Source: JADCRZ01 sp031399065 (lineage in GTDB: Bacteria; Bacteroidota; Bacteroidia; Chitinophagales; Chitinophagaceae). Taken from it: DNA of 64,000 nucleotides. Under the pieces are notes generated by a model, which was not told the origin of the DNA, ran no database searches, and saw nothing but the letters and a program-made list of their open reading frames with translations. The translations under genes and the position numbers were made by a program. Position 1 is the first letter of the stretch. Each line of letters starts with the position of its first letter. The stretch covers positions 8,987 through 72,986 of the forward strand of contig JANNOM010000009.1 in assembly GCA_031399065.1 (NCBI GenBank), in the 5' to 3' direction. Positions 10,265 through 18,729 of this stretch are shown here, one piece after another.

Positions 10265-12451
10265 ATGAAAACAATATTTTTATTTTCAGCTTTATTCGTT
10301 TCCCTCAGCGTATTTGGACAAAGCGGCGTTATCCAGGAAACCACTCAACCTAAGGGTTGGATAATACAAACCGACGCATCGGTATACCAGTTGATAGTAA
10401 ACAGGCAGGGGGAAGTAACCCCGGTGTATTATGGCCCCAAAGAGCAATTCAATCACCGAAAACCAAATGCTTTATGGAACACTGATAACATACCGGAAAT
10501 TCCTTACCGCGGTGGAGGGTCAGATTTATTTAAAATGCCCAGAACCCCTTTGCTGGAAGTTGTTTTTGATGATAACGTGCGGGATTGTGAGCTGGTTTTT
10601 TCTTCGGCGCAGATTAACGAACTGGAGGGAAGGCCGGTATTGAAAATGATATGGAAAGACTCGTTTTACCCGCTGGAAGTAACATCGTACATTAAAGTGT
10701 TCGCTGAATTTGATATAATGGAAAAATGGACGGAAGTTAAAAACACCGGTAAGAAGGGTAATATGCGCATCGAAAACCTCCAGTCGGCATCACTGGCTTT
10801 ACCAACCAATGACTATATGCTAAGGCATATGGGAGGTTACTGGGGGAATGAATATGTACAATACGATACCAAACTAACTCCGGGTATCAAAACGATGGAA
10901 ACGAAGGATATGCGTTCTTATAATAATCCATCCTGGTTTGCCGTGTACCCGGGTGCAGAAGCAGGTGAAGAAAATAGTAGGCAGGTATGGTTCGGACAAC
11001 TGAGTTATAGCGGTAACTGGCGGATGGATTTTAATAAATCCCCAATGGGCGGTTTACAAATATCGGGTGGTATTAACTTTTGGGACACACACTGGCAACT
11101 GAAAGCGGGAGAATCATTTAAAACTCCCGTGATGGCCCTGGGCTTTACCGCTTCAGGACTGGAGAATGCGTCTGTATTAATGTCATCTTATATAAAAAAG
11201 AATGTTTTGCCGGCTGCAAGAAAAGGAAAAATAAGACCAGTCCTATATAATAGCTGGTATGCCACGGAGTTTAACGTAAACGAAGAAGAACAGTTGAAAC
11301 TGGCTAGAATCGCAAAAGCCGTTGGAGTGGAAATGTTCGTAGTGGATGATGGCTGGTTTAAAGGAAGGAACAACGATAAAGCAGGACTGGGCGATTGGAC
11401 GGTTGACCCGGTAAAATTTCCGAATGGATTAAATCCGATGATCAAACAAATCAATGAAATGGGAATGGGGTTTGGTATCTGGATAGAACCCGAAATGGTA
11501 AGTGCTAACAGCGACTTATATAAAAAACATCCCGACTGGATACTTCATTTCCCCAACAGGAAGCGAAATGAAGAACGCAACCAGTTAGTACTAAACCTGG
11601 CAAGAGAAGATGTATACCAGTACCTGCTTGCTACGTTTACGGGCCTTTTAAAGAATCACCCTATTGCATTCATCAAATGGGATCGTTGCCGCGCAGTATC
11701 CGAAGCGGGCTGGCCATCGGCCAATGTTGAAAATCAGCGGGAGGTACGTATCCGGTTTATCATGAACTTTTATAAGCTGATAGATGAACTGCGTAACCGG
11801 TTTCCGGATGTTCTTTTCGAATCCTGTTCCGGAGGTGGAGGCCGGGCAGATATGGGCATGCTGGAACGTATGGACCAGGTATGGATAAGTGATAATACCG
11901 ATCCCGTGGACAGGCTTTTTATTCAATACGGGTACCTCAATGCCTTTCCGGCCAATACGATGGTTTGCTGGACGACCGACGAGGACCTGCACAATAAGCA
12001 GCAATTGCCCCTTGACTTTAAGTTCGATGTAGCCATGCTCGGCGTGCTGGGTATCGGCAACAACCTGAACAAATGGTCGGTGAATGATATTGATGTAGCA
12101 AAACAAAAAATTGCATTGTATAAAGAGATTCGGGACGAAGTGCAGAATGGAAAAGCTTACCGCTTAAAATCACCTTATACATCCAACCGGATGGCAGTGG
12201 AATATGTGTCCCCAGACCGAAGCAGTGTGGTGCTTTGCTGCTATAACCTGGCTTCGTACATGACAGGTGTAAGTGCCGAAAAAAGGCAATCGGATAATAT
12301 ATTATTCCAGGATTTAAATCCTGCCGCTGTATACATAATCAAAGGGACGAAGGAAAGTTATACTGGTAGCTTTTTAATGTCAGTCGGAATTAAATGGCCG
12401 TTAAAAGATGCATTTAAAAGTAATATTATTCAAATGGAAACAGTCAGGTAA
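10265..12451 (+). CDS. GH36 alpha-galactosidase, secreted
   Basis: 728 residues from the ATG at 10265, chosen because it gives a signal peptide (MKTIFLFSALFVSLSVFGQ) and lies downstream of the terminator; the longer frame from 10103 would overlap both. GH36 hallmarks are clear: VVDDGWFKGRN, DWTVDPVKFPNGL, GIWIEPEMV, the nucleophile region FIKWDRCR (Asp 473), FESCSGGGGR and the acid/base region SDNTD (543-546). These enzymes remove terminal alpha-1,6-galactose from raffinose-type sugars, galactomannans or glycan side chains with retention of configuration. The signal peptide suggests periplasmic action. It is probably functionally tied to the upstream SusC/D locus, although a terminator stands between them. 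Confidence 0.92.
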   Translation: MKTIFLFSALFVSLSVFGQSGVIQETTQPKGWIIQTDASVYQLIVNRQGEVTPVYYGPKEQFNHRKPNALWNTDNIPEIPYRGGGSDLFKMPRTPLLEVVFDDNVRDCELVFSSAQINELEGRPVLKMIWKDSFYPLEVTSYIKVFAEFDIMEKWTEVKNTGKKGNMRIENLQSASLALPTNDYMLRHMGGYWGNEYVQYDTKLTPGIKTMETKDMRSYNNPSWFAVYPGAEAGEENSRQVWFGQLSYSGNWRMDFNKSPMGGLQISGGINFWDTHWQLKAGESFKTPVMALGFTASGLENASVLMSSYIKKNVLPAARKGKIRPVLYNSWYATEFNVNEEEQLKLARIAKAVGVEMFVVDDGWFKGRNNDKAGLGDWTVDPVKFPNGLNPMIKQINEMGMGFGIWIEPEMVSANSDLYKKHPDWILHFPNRKRNEERNQLVLNLAREDVYQYLLATFTGLLKNHPIAFIKWDRCRAVSEAGWPSANVENQREVRIRFIMNFYKLIDELRNRFPDVLFESCSGGGGRADMGMLERMDQVWISDNTDPVDRLFIQYGYLNAFPANTMVCWTTDEDLHNKQQLPLDFKFDVAMLGVLGIGNNLNKWSVNDIDVAKQKIALYKEIRDEVQNGKAYRLKSPYTSNRMAVEYVSPDRSSVVLCCYNLASYMTGVSAEKRQSDNILFQDLNPAAVYIIKGTKESYTGSFLMSVGIKWPLKDAFKSNIIQMETVR

Positions 12452-12588
12452 AACGAATAGCCAAGGTGAAACTCTTTAAAATTGCATAGTTAAGTACACA
12501 GTCTATAAGTATAAACAGGAGAAAACCATAACAGATTTTTTATATTGAAGCTAATATTTAGTAAGTTTAGCGAACCAACCTGTTAAAT

Positions 12589-13986
12589 ATGACTATACCG
12601 TCCAAACTTGACCGTTCGCTGGGCCTGAGATATGTTGTAGTAGTGGTGATCGGTAATATTATCGGCTCCGGCGTATACAAGAAGGTGGCTCCAATGGCAT
12701 CGGAACTGCATTCTTCCGGCTGGGTGCTGGTGGCATGGGTACTGGGAGGTATCATTACACTGTTCGGCGCACTGAGCAATGCCGAAGTGGCCGGTTTACT
12801 GGCCGACACCGGTGGTGAGTACAATTATTACAAGAAGATATACAACCGCTTCTTTGCATTTATATTCGGGTGGTCGCTTTTTACCGTGATACAGACGGCT
12901 TCCATTTCTTCGCTTGCTTATGTGTTTGCCCAGTCACTCGTTAATATACTTGCCGTTCCGCCCCTGCTGGCATCCTTAAACGATTTCAATATAGGCGGTA
13001 TCTTTTTCCCCTTTGCCGATTTCTCAGTAAAGCTGATTGCCATCCTGCTGATCGTGCTGCTTACCTGGATCAATACCAAGGGGGTAAAAAAAGGAGCAGG
13101 CATCAGCAATATCATCCTGCTGATGGTATTCCTGGGCATTTTTGTAATTATAGCGTTCGGACTGAGCAGCGATACTTCTTCCCTTGCCAGGAGTTTGGAT
13201 TTTGCTACCACGGGTAATGTTCCGGTAACGGCCAGTGCACTGATGACCGCCATGCTATCCGCCTTCTGGGCCTACCAGGGATGGGCGGCCATCGGTTACC
13301 TGGGGGGAGAAATCAAAAACCCGACAGTAACTATCCCCAAGGGCATCATGATAGGTGTATTTATCGTTATAGCCATTTACCTGTGCGTAAACGTTACCTA
13401 TCTTTCGCTGTTGCCCATTCCCGTGCTGGAGCAGATCAACGCTTCCGGCAACCAGATTGCCGCCGTAGAAGCGGTGAAAGCTTTCTGGGGAAATAACGGT
13501 GCTTTGTTTATATCCCTGCTGATACTGCTTACCACCCTGGGGTGTACCCATGCCACTATCATGGCGAGTGCGCGACCCTATTTTGCGATGGCAGGCGAAG
13601 GGTTCTTTTTTAAAAGAGCTGCCAGGCTTAATAAAGCGCAGGTGCCGCAGAATTCGCTTATACTGCAAGGCATTTGGGCCTGTGTATTGATACTATCCGG
13701 CACGTTTGATCAGCTTACTGATATGATCATATTTGCGGTATTTATTTATTACGGGGCCACTACACTGGGAGTATTTATTTTAAGAAAAAAGATGCCGGAT
13801 GCTCCGCGACCCTACAAAGTATGGGGATATCCTATAGTGCCGGCCATCGTTATTTTATTCTGCGCAGCATTGTTCATCAACACGATCATCACTCGTCCCA
13901 GGGAAGCAGCTATCGGGGTGGTACTGATGCTTACAGGCGTGCCGATGTACTGGTGGTTTAAACGGCGAAATAAAACAGAGGACTGA
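12589..13986 (+). CDS. APC-superfamily amino acid permease
   Basis: 465 residues, almost entirely hydrophobic, consistent with about 12 membrane spans. The N-terminus has the APC signature GNIIGSGVYKK followed by ALSNAEVAGLLADTGGEYNY, the substrate-binding broken helix and adjoining segment of LAT/APC-type transporters. The C-terminus has the usual RPYKVWGYP segment before the last spans. It probably imports or exchanges amino acids across the inner membrane; the specificity is unknown. A TAAGTTTA box at 12562-12569, one base off the Bacteroidota -7 consensus TAnnTTTG, lies 20 bp before the start. The gene converges with the next one across 4 bp. Confidence 0.9.
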   Translation: MTIPSKLDRSLGLRYVVVVVIGNIIGSGVYKKVAPMASELHSSGWVLVAWVLGGIITLFGALSNAEVAGLLADTGGEYNYYKKIYNRFFAFIFGWSLFTVIQTASISSLAYVFAQSLVNILAVPPLLASLNDFNIGGIFFPFADFSVKLIAILLIVLLTWINTKGVKKGAGISNIILLMVFLGIFVIIAFGLSSDTSSLARSLDFATTGNVPVTASALMTAMLSAFWAYQGWAAIGYLGGEIKNPTVTIPKGIMIGVFIVIAIYLCVNVTYLSLLPIPVLEQINASGNQIAAVEAVKAFWGNNGALFISLLILLTTLGCTHATIMASARPYFAMAGEGFFFKRAARLNKAQVPQNSLILQGIWACVLILSGTFDQLTDMIIFAVFIYYGATTLGVFILRKKMPDAPRPYKVWGYPIVPAIVILFCAALFINTIITRPREAAIGVVLMLTGVPMYWWFKRRNKTED

Positions 13987-13990
13987 TCTT

Positions 13991-14233
13991 TCAGGCCAAT
14001 ACCCGCAGCAGTTCTTCGGTGGCGTATTCCAGTGCTTCCACGGGTGACTGGAACAGCTTAGGAGTTTCATCCGCTTCCTTGAACATTTTTCCTCCTGCCA
14101 GTCCCGGTTCCTGAAAAGTATAATAGGCTATAAAATATTCCTCCGGATGTTCGCCGGGTTCTACACTTTCGAGAATGTGCGGCTCTACCATTATCCACGC
14201 ATCCTTTCCGTTAATATTCATTTTTTCAATCAT
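13991..14233 (-). CDS. Small conserved-looking protein of unknown function
   Basis: 80 residues, acidic, soluble, with no signal peptide. I do not recognise the family. It reads as a real protein: low-complexity-free, with an ordered alternation of strands and a final amphipathic helix (SPVEALEYATEELLRVL). It fits exactly in the gap between the permease and the terminator of the VWA gene. Its start codon overlaps no other gene, and its end lies 4 bp from the convergent permease stop. Confidence 0.65.
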   Translation of the reverse strand: MIEKMNINGKDAWIMVEPHILESVEPGEHPEEYFIAYYTFQEPGLAGGKMFKEADETPKLFQSPVEALEYATEELLRVLA

Positions 14234-14286
14234 TGCAGGGATTTTTAAAGGGAGTATAAAAACGTATGCCAGCCCTTTAAACGATA

Positions 14287-14324
14287 AAATCCGGTATTCC
14301 CTTTTGAATGGAAAAACCGGATTT
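14287..14324 (-). terminator. Probable terminator of the VWA lipoprotein gene
   Basis: A 9-bp perfect inverted repeat (AAATCCGGT at 14287-14295 against ACCGGATTT at 14316-14324) lies 36 bp beyond the stop of the minus-strand VWA gene. Read on the minus strand, the second arm runs into TTTTATCGTTT. The inner bases can also pair (TTCC with GGAA). It separates the VWA gene from the small gene that follows on the same strand. Confidence 0.6.
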
Positions 14325-14360
14325 CATTTGTCAGCCGCGCGCAGGCAACGATATGCCTTA

Positions 14361-16073
14361 TCAATTTTTAACGATCGACCGGGCTGCCGTAAGCAACTGA
14401 ATAAATTCCCGACGGTACCCGTTCACGTCTTTGCCTTTGGAACTGGTAGCCAGCGATAATGTTTGATCGTAAGATGCCTGTTGTTTAAAAGCGGAGTTCC
14501 TGAGCAGCATTCCAAACGATGCCACCGCGGCGGAAAACCTGAAGTTATCCGATGTTTGTAACAGGGGAACCTGTCTATCATCAATTGGGTGCGTTACCAG
14601 GCTGCTGATGGTTTCCTGCGGTTTCTTATACCGGAGTTTGATGGTCATTATCTCCCGGTTTTGGGAGATACTATTTTTATTGGTGGCAGGTTGATATTTA
14701 AGCGGATCGATCGTTTGTATAAACCCGCTTTTAACACCGGCAGGAATTATTTCATATAAGGCGGTTACAGTATGACCGGAGCCCAGTTCGCCCGCATCTT
14801 TTTTGTCGTTGTTGAAATCCTGTGCGGCCATCATACGGTTTTCGTACCCGATAAGGCGGTATGCCTGTACCCTGGCCGGGTTAAACTCCACCTGTATTTT
14901 TACATCTTTGGCAATGGTAAAAAGCGTACTTCCGAATTCGTTGACCAATACTTTTTTTGCTTCGTTGATATTGTCTATATACGAATGATTACCATTGCCT
15001 TTGTCGGCCAGTTGCTGCATCTTATTGTCTTTGTAGTTACCCATACCATAACCCAGCACACTTAAAAAAACACCCGATCCCCTTTCTTTCTCCACCATAC
15101 GCACAAGGTCGTCATCGCTGCTGGCACCTACGTTAAAATCGCCATCAGTGGCAAGAATGATGCGGTTATTGCCGCCGGGAATAAAATTTTCCCTGGCTGT
15201 TTTATACGCCAGTTGTATGCCTTCTCCACCGGCAGTGGAGCCGCCCGCTTCCAGGTTTTCGATGGCTTCTTTAATCTTTACTTTATTGCCACCGCCGGTA
15301 GATGGCAGTACGAGGCCCGCATTACCTGCATATACGACGATGGCTACTTTATCATTCTCCCTTAATTGGTCTGTAAGCATTTTGAGAGACGACTTTACGA
15401 GTGGTAACTTGTTCTGGTCTTCCATCGATCCGGATACGTCTATCAGGAATACGAGATTTGTATTGGGAAGATTATTTAACGGGATTTCCCTGCCCTGCAG
15501 GCCTACATGTACCAGGCGGTGCTGCGGGTTCCAGGGACAATCAGATATCTCGGTGTTTAGACTAAAGGGGTCTTCGTTTACTGGTTGGGGATACTGGTAG
15601 TCGAAATAGTTGATCATTTCTTCTATCCTTACCGCACCGGCAGGCGGCAGGGAACCGTTCATCAGGTAGCGGCGTACATTGCTGTACGATGCTTCATCCA
15701 CATCTATCGAAAAAGTAGACAGCGGATGATCGGTGGCTTTCATAAAATCGTTTTCGATGATGTTGTCATAGTCTTCGGTATTGTATACCTGCTTGTCCTG
15801 CTCCGGCTCCCGGGCAATATCGCGGGTAATATGCATGCCCTCCACCCGGTGGGCTTTGGTGGTCACCATTCTTTTATGCTGCGTACCGTAACCGATAACT
15901 ACCACCTCATCTAACTTTTGCACGGGAGCAGGGAGTATATCGGCCTGTTCCTGTGTTTCGGGAATCGTGGTGTTGTTTATAGCAGCAGTTTGTGCCTTCT
16001 GTCCTTTACGGGCGTTGCAGGCAATAAGAAATACCAGCAGCAGTGCTGCAAAAATTTGTATCAGCCGTTTCAT
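14361..16073 (-). CDS. YfbK-like von Willebrand factor A domain lipoprotein
   Basis: 570 residues. The lipoprotein signal has its Cys at residue 19 (LIAC). Residues 55-65, DEVVVIGYGTQ, match the junction that normally links the carboxypeptidase-like domain to the plug of SusC proteins, although no plug follows. Residues about 92-185 resemble the YfbK N-terminal domain (DHPLSTFSIDVDEASYSNVR). The VWA domain spans about 205-370 with a complete MIDAS start, DVSGS at 212-216, and a DUF3520-type region follows to about 560. VWA domains bind protein partners through a metal ion; the cellular role of this Bacteroidota family is unknown. A terminator-like hairpin follows the gene. Confidence 0.88.
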   Translation of the reverse strand: MKRLIQIFAALLLVFLIACNARKGQKAQTAAINNTTIPETQEQADILPAPVQKLDEVVVIGYGTQHKRMVTTKAHRVEGMHITRDIAREPEQDKQVYNTEDYDNIIENDFMKATDHPLSTFSIDVDEASYSNVRRYLMNGSLPPAGAVRIEEMINYFDYQYPQPVNEDPFSLNTEISDCPWNPQHRLVHVGLQGREIPLNNLPNTNLVFLIDVSGSMEDQNKLPLVKSSLKMLTDQLRENDKVAIVVYAGNAGLVLPSTGGGNKVKIKEAIENLEAGGSTAGGEGIQLAYKTARENFIPGGNNRIILATDGDFNVGASSDDDLVRMVEKERGSGVFLSVLGYGMGNYKDNKMQQLADKGNGNHSYIDNINEAKKVLVNEFGSTLFTIAKDVKIQVEFNPARVQAYRLIGYENRMMAAQDFNNDKKDAGELGSGHTVTALYEIIPAGVKSGFIQTIDPLKYQPATNKNSISQNREIMTIKLRYKKPQETISSLVTHPIDDRQVPLLQTSDNFRFSAAVASFGMLLRNSAFKQQASYDQTLSLATSSKGKDVNGYRREFIQLLTAARSIVKN

Positions 16074-16148
16074 AATAGTGTTATTTTGTGTATCTATTCA
16101 GATGCAGCGATGAGAAAAATTGCATAAATATGGTAGAAATAGCGGAGA

Positions 16149-16556
16149 ATGATCAAAGCCGGCATTAATAAATCAACCTTCGTCGTCATGAAAAAAGCGG
16201 GATTATATATACAGGCGGGGTTATACATAATGGCGGGTATCAATCATTTTATTAACCCTGCATTTTACCAGCTTATCATGCCACCCTGGATGCCCTGGCA
16301 TTATCCGTTGATCTATATCAGCGGCCTAGCGGAATTGCTGTGCGGAATTTTTTTTATACCTGTTAGAACACGAAGAGTTGCGGCATGGGCAATTATCATG
16401 TTGCTGATTGCTATATATCCTGCAAACATACAGATGGCTATTAATTATTTCCAGGACAATAACCCAAAACTGTGGATCGCTTTGTTACGCCTTCCTTTGC
16501 AGGTATTGCTGGTATGGTGGGCCTGGATTTATACGAGGCGTGATAAAAAGCTATGA
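16149..16556 (+). CDS. DoxX-like small integral membrane protein
   Basis: 135 residues at most, with four predicted membrane spans and the DoxX-like pattern GINHFINPAFY, then GLAELLCGIFF. Two starts are possible: ATG at 16149, preceded by a GGAG-like sequence, or ATG at 16188 giving MKKAGLYIQAG, which fits related proteins better. The family's biochemical role is poorly defined; some members associate with redox or thiosulfate metabolism. It stands alone between the divergent VWA gene and the convergent cyclophilin gene. Confidence 0.8.
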   Translation: MIKAGINKSTFVVMKKAGLYIQAGLYIMAGINHFINPAFYQLIMPPWMPWHYPLIYISGLAELLCGIFFIPVRTRRVAAWAIIMLLIAIYPANIQMAINYFQDNNPKLWIALLRLPLQVLLVWWAWIYTRRDKKL

Positions 16557-16596
16557 TATTTAAAAACTGTTTATGTTCAAAGAATACAGGTAAGGG

Positions 16597-17184
16597 TTAA
16601 TACCTTATAATTTTATAAATAGGTATCAGCGGGTCCAGGGTCTGTTCATATTCAGGTTGCTCCTGTATCCTGTAAACAATATCAAGTCCTTTTATTACTT
16701 TACCGAATGCCGCATATCCCTGGCCGTCGGGGTTATTGGTTCCTCCATAATCGAGGCCTGGCTGATCTCCGATAACGATAAAGAACTCCGCTTTTGCCGT
16801 TCCCGGTTCCTGCCGGGCAAAAGACAGGGTGCCATCCTTATGTTTGAGGTTCGTATGCTGCGTACTTTCGTGCGGGATGCCGGGCAAACGTTCGGCTGTT
16901 TTATACCTGCTTTTCCACATACCTCCCTGTATTAATGCTGCTTTGCCGGCATTGCTGGGTTGGTTACCATCGTTGAGTACCCGGTAAAAGGAACTGTTCT
17001 CATAATATCCTGCATCTATATTGGATAAAAAACGGGCTGCCGATAGGGGAGCCTGACCAGGGTATAATTCAACAAGGATATCTCCCAGCCTGGTTTGTAT
17101 CTCTACCAGGGGATTGCCCGTCTGCCGGGGGCCGCAGGCTGACAAACATAAGACTGAAAAAATAAATGATATAGTATATTTCAT
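16597..17184 (-). CDS. Cyclophilin-type peptidyl-prolyl isomerase lipoprotein
   Basis: 195 residues with a lipobox LSAC and lipidated Cys at 17. The remainder is a cyclophilin domain: it opens with a GDILVELYPGQAP strand-turn, has the catalytic-arginine region SSFYRVL, then IQGGM, and FFIVIGDQPGLDYGG near the core with FGKVIKGLDIV toward the end. It would speed proline isomerisation during folding of periplasmic or outer-membrane proteins. On the minus strand a TATCTTTA box (plus coordinates 17200-17207), one base off the TAnnTTTG consensus, lies just upstream of the start. Confidence 0.9.
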   Translation of the reverse strand: MKYTISFIFSVLCLSACGPRQTGNPLVEIQTRLGDILVELYPGQAPLSAARFLSNIDAGYYENSSFYRVLNDGNQPSNAGKAALIQGGMWKSRYKTAERLPGIPHESTQHTNLKHKDGTLSFARQEPGTAKAEFFIVIGDQPGLDYGGTNNPDGQGYAAFGKVIKGLDIVYRIQEQPEYEQTLDPLIPIYKIIRY

Positions 17185-17477
17185 ATGTATCTAAAACAGT
17201 AAAGATACAGCGTTACATGATGCAGGGCCGAGATGCTGCCGGAGAAATCTGCCAGGTGTTCATAAGGTTCGTACATACTTCTAAACAATATGACAAACAC
17301 AGTCGTTCTTTGAACATAAACCGTATTGAATAAAAGGCAGACGCTTGACCCTGATGAAGGGATTTTGTATGCAAAACATGTATTTATACGGGTAAATCTT
17401 TATAAAAACAAAATGGAATCACATCAGATAAGCGATAAAAGAATAAGTTATGTACTTTTACCCAAAATTACACCAAT

Positions 17478-17843
17478 ATGAACCTTTTTGTAGCCGGCCT
17501 TCCTAGTGATCTGGATGATGCAGAACTAATGGAATTCTTCGAAAAATTCGGTATTGTAAATTCCGCCAAAGTGGCCTACGATAAGGAAACCGGTAAAAGC
17601 CGCGGATTCGCGTTCGTGGATATGCCCAATGATGATGAAGCAAGAGAAGCAATTGAAGGACTGAACGATATATATCTGGGTAAAAAAGCAATAGTTGTAA
17701 AAGAGGCAGAACAGCGAAGCAGCGGCGGCGGTGGCGGCTTCCGCGGAGGAAGCGGCGGAGGCAACAGGGGTGGGGGCTCGAACAGGGGCGGAGGTGGTTT
17801 TAACAGGGACAATAATAATAACCGGGACCGTAACCGGTTTTAA
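17478..17843 (+). CDS. RRM-domain RNA-binding protein with glycine-rich tail
   Basis: 121 residues. A single RNA recognition motif covers residues 1-80, with RNP2 as LFVAGL (3-8) and RNP1 as KSRGFAFV (40-47), both complete with the RNA-stacking aromatics. The tail from about 82 is made of Gly, Arg, Asn and Ser (GGGGGFRGG-type runs ending in NNNNRDRNRF), as in cyanobacterial and Bacteroidota cold-inducible Rbp proteins. It probably binds single-stranded RNA and may act as an RNA chaperone. A TACTTTTA box at 17453-17460, one base off the -7 consensus, lies 17 bp before the start. The 293-bp region upstream holds nothing else that I recognise. Confidence 0.93.
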   Translation: MNLFVAGLPSDLDDAELMEFFEKFGIVNSAKVAYDKETGKSRGFAFVDMPNDDEAREAIEGLNDIYLGKKAIVVKEAEQRSSGGGGGFRGGSGGGNRGGGSNRGGGGFNRDNNNNRDRNRF

Positions 17844-17872
17844 TGGCGCTACACCGGTAACAATGTACTCGG

Positions 17873-18272
17873 TTATTTCTCCAACAAACTAATCTTTTTA
17901 TTTAATTCAGGCATACGCTTCGGAAGTGCATAATTTACAGGTTTGACTACCGGGCGAACTGTTATGCCTGGAGGATTATCTTCAGCAGACTTCTTTTTGG
18001 CAGCTTTATTGCGTGCAGGTGCTATGGGCTCCGTCTTTACGTGCCTCCGACAAATCAATAGCAATAGCCTGCTTGTGCTTATTACCTTTTTCTACTGCCC
18101 TATCTAAGCGTTCCTTTTTTTTCGGCATTAATTCCTCTACTTTCCCCTGCGATTATTCTGTGTACCTGTTCATATTGATCGTTTACCACAGCTACAATAC
18201 ATATAGTGCCATCACTTCCTCATTGTCATGAAGCCTTAATACAAAGTGGTTTGAAGTACACCAATAAGGCAA
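17873..18272 (-). pseudogene. Decayed minus-strand gene, broken by several frameshifts
   Basis: Reading the minus strand from about 18272, coding-like sequence continues across at least three frames. A first stretch contains YWCTSNHFVLRLHDNEEV and then stops. A second frame gives IVAVVNDQYEQVHRIIAGES. A third (start at 18128, stop at 18006) gives MPKKKERLDRAVEKGNK and AIAIDLSEARKDG. A fourth (to 17873) gives NKAAKKKSAEDNPPG and ends in NKKISLLEK. No intact frame is longer than 63 codons, but the pieces abut in order and each reads as protein-like. I infer one ancestral basic protein of about 130 residues damaged by small indels. The family is not recognised. Sequencing error is the alternative, though several errors would be needed. 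Confidence 0.5.
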
Positions 18273-18729
18273 CTACTGGGTACAAAAATAATTTTTAAAA
18301 TAATTTATGAAAAAATACCGGCGTAAATAAAACCTCATTATATTTGCCTACTAAAAAGATAGACTATAAGGTAGACTGTCTATTGATCCATTGTTAACCA
18401 CCAGCAATAGATCAGGCGATTTTAATTTATTTTTTAAAAGATGCCCGTAATGAAAGCATTAAAAAGGTACAAAGCCAACTGCACCATGGTGGTTCATTCA
18501 GCTTATTGTAGTTCCCCGTACAGCTGTCGTTAGAATAACAGTGTATACGGTTGCGTAGACAGGCTTTATCCTGCGATATGGCCTGATATCCATTAAACCA
18601 TATAAACATTTGCCTGGGCGACAGCCGTATCAGGATCTGTTGAACAACCGGTGGTTGGCTGTTCACAGATTACCGGCTGTTGCCCAGGTAACCAACATAT
18701 AATATATCAACAGGAAATCAAGACTTTTT
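18273..18729 (+). promoter_or_regulatory. Long non-coding leader of the second SusC/SusD operon
   Basis: 457 bp with no convincing gene. A TATATTTG box at 18339-18346 matches the Bacteroidota -7 consensus TAnnTTTG exactly, although no clear -33 TTTG sits 19-21 bp upstream. Transcription from there would give an untranslated leader of roughly 380 nt before the SusC start at 18730. Just downstream of the box is a short inverted repeat, ATAGAC at 18359-18364 against GTCTAT at 18378-18383. A longer stem-loop at 18610-18691 is listed separately. A leader of this length suggests post-transcriptional or antisense control, which is an inference. Confidence 0.45.
18610..18691 (+). promoter_or_regulatory. 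Extended stem-loop in the SusC leader
   Basis: Bases 18610-18627 and 18674-18691 form an 18-bp stem in which 16 pairs are Watson-Crick and the other two are G-U. The enclosed 46 nt contain a further small inverted repeat (GAACA with TGTTC, around CCGGTGG). The structure ends 38 bp before the SusC start codon. The preserved pairing through wobbles fits an RNA element, for example an attenuator or ribosome-access switch. No T-run follows, so it is not a standard terminator. The ligand or partner is unknown. Confidence 0.45.

Noticed and set aside
11648..12106. 152-codon minus-strand open frame
   Set aside because: Antisense to the catalytic core of GH36, which carries all its active-site motifs.
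18427..18666. 79-codon minus-strand open frame in the SusC leader
   Set aside because: The translation is rich in Cys, Trp and Ser with no recognisable pattern, and its 5' part overlaps the extended stem-loop. I considered a transposase remnant but could not support it.
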